Shown here: positions 43,054 through 52,600 of the stretch, piece after piece
How the letters are laid out: each line of letters starts with the position of its first letter
How positions within the stretch are numbered: the first letter of the stretch is position 1
Assembly: GCA_029260735.1 (NCBI GenBank)
Contig: JAJDCR010000057.1
Coordinates: 1-64,000 of the forward strand
Direction of reading: 5' to 3'
DNA length: 64,000 bases
Source: Planctomycetota bacterium
GTDB lineage: Bacteria > Planctomycetota > Uabimicrobiia > Uabimicrobiales > Uabimicrobiaceae
The notes under the pieces: model-generated
Database searches by the model: none
What the model was told of the DNA's origin: nothing
Seen by the model: only the letters and a program-made list of their open reading frames with translations
Program-made: the position numbers and the translations under genes

Positions 43054-44172
43054 TTATCTTTTTATTATTTTATTTGAAAATAATTTTTCGAGTTCTTTAA
43101 TCTTCTCATTTACTCTGTAAAGTTGGTCTGAGCTTATATTAGCAGATCCTTCTCTCTTATTCCCTCTGCCAACCATAAGATTGGACATTTCTCCTCTTCT
43201 TTCTGGAAAAACAACAAAGTTACTACCATCGGGAAATTTCCGAATAATAAGCTCGTCATCCCCCGTTTCTGGGTTTTTGCCTATTATATATTTTCTCCTG
43301 GGATCAGTTAAAGGTAATATTTTCATTGTTCTCTCAATTATGTCATCGATTTTTTTATCTCTCTCTTCGGCTTCACGAATAGTTAGGTTGTTTTTAACAG
43401 GAGGAAATTTAACTTTATGGAAAAACAGATTTCCTACATGACTTAGACCTAGTACATGGCCAATTTCATGTGCTAAAGTTGCTTGTAATCCATAAGTATA
43501 CATAAAGACTCCGCGTTGATTTCCTTTTGTTATAGCCTCTCCTTGAAGAGTTTCAAGAGTACTATTATAACCCACCACTGAAGCAAATATAATTGGTACA
43601 CCCAAATTTGAAAATTGCTTAAGAGCTGTGTTTTGTTTGGATGTACCAAAACCTAGAGCCTCTCCTTGAAACTCTTTGAAGCCAGGGATATCTTTAAAGC
43701 TATTTTCAGATAGATTGTATTCAATATTTACTCCGTACTTTTTCCAAAACTGAGCAGCAAATTGTAATTGTTTTAGAACATTTTCTTTTTCCCATCCTGC
43801 GCATTCTATAACAACAGGATTTATTACAATAGTTACACTAGGCTCTATAATGAAATTACTTCCATAAAATGTAACAGCAGGTTTTCTTGGCTTTGTGTCA
43901 TCAAATCCTAGAGAGTCAACATTATTCGAAGGTTCATTACTAAATGCATTGTACAAAAAACTTTCAGTGAAAGATTTTGTCCTTCTAAAAATAGAATTCT
44001 CATAAATCCCCATCTCTCCACGCATGCTAATTACTCCGAGCGGATCGCGCGACAAAAACCTCCCCAAGCTAGCAGAATAAACCCTCGCAGGCGAAATCAT
44101 CAGCTCTCCACCAGAGTCGTTAAGGGTAATCCAATTAGATTGGTAATGTAATCTATTTCTAGCTAAAATCAT
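43054..44172 (-). CDS. Orphan RHS tip carrying a metzincin-type metalloprotease
   Basis: 372 residues. Residues 1-45 are the end of an RHS core (HYQSNWITLNDSGGELMI, then ARVYSASLGRFLSRDPLG), cut off from the roughly 1,000 or more residues of RHS repeats that normally precede it. The remainder is a distinct C-terminal domain with a metzincin zinc site, HEIGHVLGLSH at 235-245 (three His, catalytic Glu236), and a Met-turn candidate MSNLMVG with Met333. It thus resembles a polymorphic-toxin warhead. An in-frame stop lies a few codons upstream of the ATG, and the ribosome-binding site is weak, so it may be a silent cassette, as described for orphan rhs tips in enterobacteria. A HEAT-like exported protein follows at 18 bases. 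Confidence 0.8.
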   Translation of the reverse strand: MILARNRLHYQSNWITLNDSGGELMISPARVYSASLGRFLSRDPLGVISMRGEMGIYENSIFRRTKSFTESFLYNAFSNEPSNNVDSLGFDDTKPRKPAVTFYGSNFIIEPSVTIVINPVVIECAGWEKENVLKQLQFAAQFWKKYGVNIEYNLSENSFKDIPGFKEFQGEALGFGTSKQNTALKQFSNLGVPIIFASVVGYNSTLETLQGEAITKGNQRGVFMYTYGLQATLAHEIGHVLGLSHVGNLFFHKVKFPPVKNNLTIREAEERDKKIDDIIERTMKILPLTDPRRKYIIGKNPETGDDELIIRKFPDGSNFVVFPERRGEMSNLMVGRGNKREGSANISSDQLYRVNEKIKELEKLFSNKIIKR

Positions 44173-44328
44173 ATCTCGTATGGGTTCTTAACATATAAGT
44201 GAGGTTTTTTGTGACAAAGAACAAGTAGTTAGTTAGGTTTAGTATACTGAGAAAGGGCAGGAAATAGAAGAAGGGAAAGGCAGCTAAAGAGAAAAATTTT
44301 TTAGCTGCCTTTTTTTGAGAAGGAGTTT
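44173..44328. terminator. Intergenic stretch with terminator-like hairpin
   Basis: AGGCAGCTAAA (44278-44288) pairs with TTTAGCTGCCT (44300-44310), followed by seven T residues on the plus strand; a short T-run also follows on the minus strand. Minus-strand genes flank it, so it may end transcripts of the Rpn gene or act in both directions. Nothing else is seen in the gap. Confidence 0.6.
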
Positions 44329-45670
44329 TTAGCTGTTCTTACGAGACTCTATGTCTTGTAAAATCTCTTTTTCAATAGATTGAATCTCGACTTCAGTTTG
44401 GGCACTTTGAACTCTATCTTTGTACTTTTCCATTATCCCAGGATGTTGAATATTACTCCATTTAAGGAGTCCCAAAACTTCTCCTTTTACAAGTCCTTTT
44501 TCAAGTCCTTCCTTCAAACCTTTTTCATGGCCTTTAACGTAACCAGTTTTAGCCCCTTGATCAATAAGACGTTGAGGTAAAGTTTCGATCATGGTAGTAA
44601 TCTCCTCTTTATTTTTATTTTCGAAATCCAAATCGTCAAGTATGTCCTTGTTGGAAGGATTGCGGTGGTCTTGCAAAAAACGAGCAACCCATTTCATAAA
44701 AGTTTTCCAAAGCTCATAGTTGGATTCATTTTCTGCCCAAGAGATAGCTTTTTTGATAGTTTCCTCTAAATTTGCATTAGGATTTTCTTTTTCTAAAAGA
44801 AAAACAGCAGCAAGAGCATTGGCTTGCTTTTCGAGCTCCTCTTGCTTTGAGATATCAACAAGATGGTATCTTAGACTAGGAAGAAAGTCTCCAAAGAGTT
44901 CTCCGCTTTGAACAATATCGCGAAGGGTATCTTTTACAGTCCAAGGTTCATTGCCATTATAAAGAACAATAGGAAAAACAGGAGGAAGAGAAAAACTCTC
45001 GGCTCTTTGTTCGTTTTGGGTCATATTTTTATAAATATCATACCAAACGTGGGCTAAGTAAAAGAGTAAGCGAAAAGAAATAGAGTGGTCTACCGTTGAT
45101 TGGTGTTCGATCAGCAGAAAAAGGAAGACCTCTTTTTCTTCATCTAGTAAGGGAACTTTATAAAGAATGTCGGATTCTTTTTTCTTAAAATCAGGTAGAA
45201 CATACTCTTTATCAACGCGCTGCGCTCTTGAGTAGTCAAGCTTTTCTTTCCAATCTTCATCGGTATAACCTTGGATCAATTGGCGAAACATTTCAATAAA
45301 AGAGAGTAATTGTTTGTAACCAAGGTCATGCTTATTCCTTGGTTTTCCTTTGCCTTTTTTCTTCGCTTCTTTATTCAAAACTTCCTCCTAAGATTTTACT
45401 CTATATAAGTAGTACTTTGCCACTTTCTTTTTTGTTTGAGGTTATTTTATCAGAGGCTGAGACAAAATGGATTTTTCTTCTTGGCTATCTTTCTTCTGTC
45501 AGATCTTGAGATTATCCAGTTCTTGGATAATCTCTTTGGTGTAAAGGTGCTCTAGACAAGCGGTGAGCTTGGTGGACTTCTTTTGTATTTGAGTTTTTTG
45601 GAGATATTTGGTGGGGAGTTCACTGATCAAGGGCCGAAGGGTTGTTCGTATTTGTTAAGGAGGAGGGAAG
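44318..45670 (-). repeat. Full-length right copy of the Rpn element
   Basis: Matches 33591-34130 in the same orientation, with the additional 815 bp missing there. The pair brackets about 10 kb of accessory genes as direct repeats. Beyond the Rpn gene the element includes a 250-bp non-coding or decayed stretch (45415-45670) that is also nearly identical in both copies. Confidence 0.85.
44329..45378 (-). CDS. Rpn-family recombination-promoting nuclease
   Basis: 349 residues. The N-terminal PD-(D/E)xK domain is typical of Rpn (formerly transposase_31) proteins: HDLGYKQLLSFIEMFRQLI, ESDILYKV with the metal-binding Asp, and FLFLLIEHQS with the Glu-x-Gln motif, then FRLLFYLAHVWYDIY. The C-terminal half is helical with a GLKEGLEKGLVKGE register repeat. 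Rpn proteins are small DNA endonucleases that promote RecA-independent recombination in E. coli and some have antiphage roles. A truncated copy lies at 33601-33864. Its presence as a multicopy element fits with the duplicated and rearranged nature of the region. Beyond its start, 45379-45829 contains only the repeat tail and nothing else recognised. Confidence 0.88.
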   Translation of the reverse strand: MNKEAKKKGKGKPRNKHDLGYKQLLSFIEMFRQLIQGYTDEDWKEKLDYSRAQRVDKEYVLPDFKKKESDILYKVPLLDEEKEVFLFLLIEHQSTVDHSISFRLLFYLAHVWYDIYKNMTQNEQRAESFSLPPVFPIVLYNGNEPWTVKDTLRDIVQSGELFGDFLPSLRYHLVDISKQEELEKQANALAAVFLLEKENPNANLEETIKKAISWAENESNYELWKTFMKWVARFLQDHRNPSNKDILDDLDFENKNKEEITTMIETLPQRLIDQGAKTGYVKGHEKGLKEGLEKGLVKGEVLGLLKWSNIQHPGIMEKYKDRVQSAQTEVEIQSIEKEILQDIESRKNS

Positions 45671-45829
45671 AGCGAGAACCTAAAACGGCAGCTCTGAAAA
45701 CAGTGGTTGATGGAACTTCCATAGCACTCAGAGTTTGTTTATAGTGAATAGGAAAGAGAAGTATCTACTCAGCTACAGAGCGTCTGGTACCAATATTTCA
45801 ATAAAAGCTTCAGAACATAGATAATACTG

Positions 45830-46648
45830 TTATGCTGCAATGTCCATATATTCTGCTTTATTAGCCGCTCTCTTATTATAATATGTAGTTAATCTACCAA
45901 GTAAGTAAGCTGTTTCTCCTGCTTCTTCAATTAGTTTGCTGCGCTCTTCCTTCTCTCCCTGATTTAATAACTTAGGGGCAAAAGTTAGGTACATTAAATG
46001 CTTAACTTTCTCCTTTTGTTGATTATTGTATTCTATTTTTGTTCCGTCTCCCATGATAGCTGGTACATCTACACCTAGCTGAAATTCATTTGAGGTTCTT
46101 CTTTGTTCCGTCTCGCCACTTCTCTCTACAATATTACGGGGCTTGCCAAGATATCCTAGGATGTGTATACTATGCACCGCCTCTCGAGCATCTGCATCCC
46201 TATATCTTTGCAATGTTTTTCGCATTAAGGCATTCAATTTCCGAGAGTCTTCAGTTTGATTGGTACCACCTTTGGTCGAAAAGTGGGCACGATGAGCCCT
46301 TTTTTTTATTGCTGCAGCAGCTCTTTTAAGAGAGTTCTCTATATTTTTAGAATCTTCGCGTTTCATATCTCCACGTTGAGAAGAGTCTGTTGAATGGTGA
46401 TCAACCTCGCGCACAATCTTTTTAGTACGAGGTAACTTCGAATTATCAAGTCTGTTCTGAATAAATGACTGAGCGTACGTTCCTCGGCCAAAAGAGTCGG
46501 CAATATTTTGAAGTTGCTTTGGAGTCACTTTTATCTTTTTCTTTGGACGCCTACCAAACTTTTCTGAATGGGAGACAGCTTGCATCCGTGTACTCTCGCG
46601 CAATCTTAGGTGTCTAGCAGAACTCTCATTTTTCTTGTTCTTCCCCAT
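45830..46648 (-). other. Hypervariable C-terminal toxin payload of the TcB-TcC protein
   Basis: About 272 residues after the DIGGM junction, the usual cleavage point. The first 130 residues are Arg/Lys/His-rich (GRRPKKKIKVTPKQL, REVDHHSTDSSQRGD, AAAAIKKRAHRAHF); the rest is helical with HSIHILGYLG and ETAYLLGRLTTYYNK. Candidate catalytic residues (HSIHIL, DHHSTD) exist but I can assign no family. In other Tc systems this part is an ADP-ribosyltransferase, deaminase or similar enzyme delivered into the target cell. Confidence 0.6.
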
Positions 46649-49600
46649 ACCACCAATATCCAATTCGGTTATCGGATTCCCCCCCACAAAAGCATAAATA
46701 TTCAACCCATCGACCGTCCCTGCCGGATCAGGACTGGTCCAGCGCCCCAGCCAGGGGCAATAATAGCGCATGCCGTAGTAGTACAGTCCGGTAGCATCCT
46801 CCTCCTTGCCCGAATAGCGATAGTACTTCTGTTTGACTTCTGCTTGGCTCTTGGCTGCCACGATAGCCGTACCACCATAGGGATAGTACTCCTCGTAGCT
46901 GATTACATGTCCCGTATCATCCAACTCCATCGTGCTTGAATTTAGATGATTAGTGAGTTGATAGCGTAATTGATACCCGATTTCTCCTTTGGTCGGTATC
47001 CCCTCCACTAGATAACCCCAGCGACAGTCGGACACATTGCTCCAATGCCACTGCTGGGAAAAAGTGGTTGGTCCTTGTTTGTGTTGTTGCCCTTCCCGCC
47101 GGATTTCGAAGGAACCAAGGTAAATGGACTCCGTTATGTTCATGACTCCGCTAGTTAGGGTTTCGCGCACTTTACGCACACGATGACCGTTGCCATCGTA
47201 GACATAGTACTCGGTATCGGAAGTTCCTCCAATATGTGGATTAATGATGGCTGAGTGCATATTGTCCCGGTAATTCCACTGTACGCTGTGGCTCCCTCCT
47301 GGAGTGAGTTCTCCTAGAGTGCGTTGATTGCCATGTTGATCATAATCATAGTCATACTTTTTTGTTATATTTTGGTGATTAAAGGTGCTACTGTTGAGGC
47401 GGTTGGAATGGGGGGCGATAATCATTTCACGGCTCAAGTTATTTTTTTGGGTATGGTGCTTTATTTCGGTTAAATTGCCCCCATTATCGTAGGTATATCT
47501 TTCGACATAGTTGCAGAGAGCTTGGCCGTTTTTGATCGGTTGTGCTCCGGGAATTTTGAGGGTATTTATATTATTTTGGTTCTGCTGCAAGTTTTGCCAC
47601 ATTGCGGTATGCTCGCGGCCAGTAGCTTCTTTTAGACGATAGAGAGTGTCATAGCGATAATGACTTTTGGCTTCGACTTTTTCCTTTTTGAAAAATACAG
47701 TGGGAATAGCATGATCGGTAATACTGGTTACATTCCCTACGGGGTCGTGGTGGTAATTTAAATCTTGGAGTGTTTTGGGAGGGTGGGCTTGGCGCATGCT
47801 ATTGATTGCCAATAAACGAAAGTTTTTAGGATCGTAGCTGTAGGTAGTCTTTATATCGCCGTGAGTAACGCTTGTGTGCTGTCCTTTGGCATTATATGTG
47901 ATCGCTCTTATAGTGGGAGTATTTGCACTCACTCCCGCTTTTTTGGCCGCAACTTGGGCTATCTTGCCCGCCATGACATTGGTCGACTTGAGCCAGCCCG
48001 TGCGATAGTACTTTGGGGAAGTGGTATTGCCGTCTGGGTCGCTTGAATTTGTGGCTCGACCCAAAGCGTCATAGCTGGCCTTTGTTGCATAGATTTTGTT
48101 TTCTAATGCTGGAATATTGAATGTCTTGATATCTAGTTTATCGAGATTACTTGGTTCAGTTAGTATATCTAAAGTATTCGCAATACTGTGTATTGTTTGA
48201 TCATCGATACTGTCCCACCGCACTTCGTTTTTGTAATCCTGCTCCAATACCTTGCCGGTGGCCTGAGCTTGGTTGTGAATACTAAAAAAAGGACTCAGTT
48301 CGAGACCAGATTGGTCAAAGGATATCGCCTTTTGTCCGCGGAGGTTGTGCCGCTCTGGATTAGGGAAAAAAGGTTTTTGGTGACTATCCTGCGAATCGCC
48401 GTAGACTGTGTACTGGACTGTTTGATCGAGATTGAGGGAGGGGTTTTGCACATATAGAGCGACCGGACGTTGTAGTGCATCGAAGGTGTGGGTTGTAATG
48501 CTGCCTCGCGAATCATAACTCCAGAAGGGATGGCCGATCACATTATCTAGTGCCCAACTGGTTCCGCCATCGACAGAAATAGTCTTTACTGCTTCTTTGC
48601 TTAGGTTGTAGCTGGTCTTAAAATTGAGTTTTCCTGCTGCGTGCAGACGTTGATCAGCACTAGTGAGTTGATCGCCGAGGATATCGAGTAGCAAGAAGGT
48701 GTTATTGCTCTCATCAATGGAAACGTTGAATTGTCCTTCTTGTACCGTATGTCCTAGGGGATCGGTATAAGAAGTCATAGGAGTATTAAAACAATGGGTA
48801 GTTTGCTTGAGACTGGGGCCGTCAATATCTGGTGAAGGTGATATGCCGTTTTTTTCGTACTCTTTGTAACACAGGGAATCTTTGATGGTATCATTGCTAT
48901 CAAAATGCAAGGTTTGCCAGGGAGAAGGAATGAACTCTTCGGGTAAACTCTTGTAAAGAGTTTTATTCAAATACCCTAGAAAATTTCCTGGATTTGCTTT
49001 ACCTTTCCAGCTGCCAAAGAGCGTTTTGGTGATAAATCCTTCTGGATTAACAGTGAGTACGTTGCGTCCTAGGCTGTCTGAAAAGAGTGTGCTTGAGAAA
49101 CCCACTTGGTTCAATGCTTGTTCGTCTACGTAATTATATTCGGGTGCAAAATAAGGCTCATATTTTTGAATGGGCTGGCCTTTATCGTCGTAACGTACAG
49201 CACCAGAGGTCAACCAGCAATGGTTAGCAGAGCGGGTAACAACTTTTTGGGTAGTGCTATCCCAATAGCGGACCATTTCTGTACTGTCCAGAAGCGCCTT
49301 GCTTTGTAAATGCCGCCCGAAGCCATCGCTGTAGGTAATCGTTTGTTGAATCGGGAGGGGAGCACTGCTTTGAGGATAGTCTTCCGCGATTAAACTGGCG
49401 AAGTGTATGGGAATCTTGTGATCCATCCAAGAATGAAGATCATAGTAAAAAAAACTGGCCGCATTTTGGAGATAGTTTGACGGGTCTTGCATGATATGGC
49501 TTAGCGTTGGCTTAGCTGAGGGATGATGGTATTGATTCAGAGGGAAAAAACCAGATTGCGTCTTATAATCGCTACCATAAAACGACATTACGATGACCAT

Positions 49601-52600
49601 TCCCAAAGGATCGAGTAGTATCCCTGAGCTTGTGCCATTGATATCTTTTATATGGGTCGGTGCCAAGTGTTGGTAATCGATATGGATTATTTTAGTGGTG
49701 TTGTTTAGTGCATCAGTTGCTTCTTGTACCAGTAGATTGTAGGGGTCATAGCTATAGCTTGTTCGAGGCACATTAGACTGTACAATAGGGGCGCCGTGTT
49801 TGATATGAGAATACTGGAAGGGATCAAAGAAAGCCTTGGCTAAGTAAAATTGATTAGCATCATGATATGACTGGGCGCTACCAGGGTTCCAGTAGTAATC
49901 TTTGGCCGTGAGATAGTCGGGGTCAACTAGATCCGCGATGGTCATATATCCGCCACTGCTTTGGGTAGTGCTAGTTAGCAACGTGGGCAAATCCCCAAAT
50001 GTAGCTCCTCTAAATTTCCCTGCTTGGGGAGTTTTTTTCAAATCAATGGCCAGTTGTTTTTTCTCAAACTCGATAAACTCACTACGATGGTGTAGTGCTT
50101 GGGCGCTTACCAAGCCTAAATCTAGTTCTGTTTGGTTTGCAGCATCATAATAGTAATCGCGTTCCCATGATAACAGGTTTTTTGTAGTAGCACCATCACT
50201 GAGATCCTTTTTAAATTCGGAGAGACTAAAATAGATATTTAGGGGATGGAGTCCAATAACTTCATAGTTTTTATTCTGCTGTGGAATACCCAGCAAATAA
50301 AAACCAGAGCCGGTAGAGTGGGTATAGATTTTTTCCTCATACAAAATTCGGATTTGTTGTTGCTGCGCTGCTGTCTGTGGATCAAGTTTTGGGGGAACAT
50401 GGCGGCGAGGATAGCTGATAGCAGCGGATTCAAGAACATGACCGTAACGATCGATTTTCAGAACAAAATGATGACTAACTCGAGGATCGTGTCGGTTGCG
50501 TTCATAGTCATATTTTATGCTTTCCTGCTCATGTAAGAGAAATACAGCATACGGATTGGTATCTTTTTTTTGCAACTGCTTGACCTCAAACTGCGATTCG
50601 GACACAGTATAGGGAGTTTGTTGCCAGGGAGTTTTATCATTGCCATATACTTCGCTGCGTAATACTGTTCCGTGTAGAGCACTGTGGGCTTGTTGTAGTG
50701 TGTCTGCATCCGGTGCTGTTCCTAGATATTTAAAAGTGGTTTCAGGCACTGAGTAGGCCATAGAGTCACCAGACCAATATTCGCTTTGAAAGGCGCTCAG
50801 CAGATCCCCTTGTTCCAGCCAAGCTCCGGTGTGGTACCAGGTTTTGGTCATTACAGGTGCTGCGTTGTAGGCAGCTTTCTGCGCGCTCTGGCTGGGTAAG
50901 AAGTCAGCAAAGGATTTTGCATCCGTACGATCGACTTTCCCAAAACCTCTGAATTCGCGCTCAAAGCCATCGTAATAGCCATGGTGATAGCAATAACTGC
51001 TGACGGTGCTGGTTTTGGAAACTTGGTCAAGGTGTGTTACTGATTCGATTACCTGAACCGGAAAAGGCAGACGCGTGATCCAGTCAAGGCCTTGTTGCTG
51101 ATCTTGCAGAAAAAATTTAGTGGAGCTGGCATAGCGAATGCTGGTAAGTGCCCCCATATTGTTCTGGGTCTGGGTAAGTAAGTAGGGCTTTTGAGATATT
51201 GTTTCTGTCTTTCCCGAAGGGTTTATCCATTCAGTGAGATTAAAATCATAGAACCACTGCTGGGGTGTTGGGTGAGTCGTACTGAAAACCAGGCACTGGG
51301 TACCATTACCGCGTACATCGGCAAATTGAATTTGTTTCAATTCGTCCCATGAAGTTGGCAAAGGGATTTCAATAGAGGCAGCAAAAGAGTTACCACTTTG
51401 GTTTAGATAAATCTCTATGCTATTGGGCTGAATGTAAACCAAATCAGTGACCCCTGAGCCATCCAAGTCGGCCAAGCGAAGGCGAGCAGTATCAAAATCC
51501 AAACCAAAGTTAGGGGCGTTTGTTAAGGTAACTCGCTGGCCAAAGCTACCGTATCCCAAGTTAGGCCAACATTCTACCAATCCATTGGAAATGCGCACCA
51601 ACTGCGCCTGTCCCAAGCCACACATATCAGTAAAAGCCAAGAGCTGGGTAGAACTATTGGCCGTGGAAAGAGGCAAGTCGCTTGGGCGTTGGCTGATAAG
51701 CGCCGAATCGTAGCCTTGGCTCCTAAGTTCTGGATAGACTCGTACAGCGTCTTGTTCGATCAAGATGAGATCTGCCAGACCATCGCCGGTTACATCAACA
51801 TGTTGTAAATCGGGGTTGTGGAAATCGGTGGGAAAAGATTCAAGAGCTTGCCAATTGTTCCAACTACCGTCAGAATTGGCTTGGTAGAAGCCGCCACAAC
51901 CTAGCGTGCTGACGAGCAAATCAAGTTGGCCATCGCCGGTTACGTCGGTAAGAGTATGAGCGGAGTCACTACTTTGACCACCCTGCGGAAAGGAAATATT
52001 GCCAGAGTTACTGTACTCAACACCTTGAGCAGAAACATTTTGTGCCGCTTGGTAGCGTACGGTCTGGCCATCGCTATAGAGCACTCCCGGGATACCACCA
52101 CCATAGAGATCGACGAGTTGGTAATCAGGGGCCCGCGAGAGCCCTAGCAGATCCTTGCCATTGGTGGTAGTGAAAGATTCATAGCTGTGAGGAGTATAAC
52201 CGGGCGTTGTTGGTGCAAAAGAACTGTAGCTTAAATCCATGGGCGGCAGGCTTTTGGTCTGGTATGCCGGGCTGGTTTTGGCAGTGAAGTAATAGCCAGT
52301 TTTTTGCACCCGAGTCAAGAGAGATAAGTGCGGTGATTGCTGATATTTCAATTGCAAGACGTTGGTAAGTACGGGCTGATCCGTGCCATATTCTTGTTGC
52401 GGAAACCGGTGAAACAGGAGGACGTGGTGACATAGCCGATAGGTACGGATTTCAAAACCAGCACGATAATCAGAAAAAGGATCTCGGCGGTGACTCCATT
52501 CTCTGGCTGCCTGATAGGGATTGGGATTATTGGAGGCGACATTGTATTGTCCATAATCGAAAACTACCTTGAAGTGCCAGCCAAGATTGGCAGGATCAAA

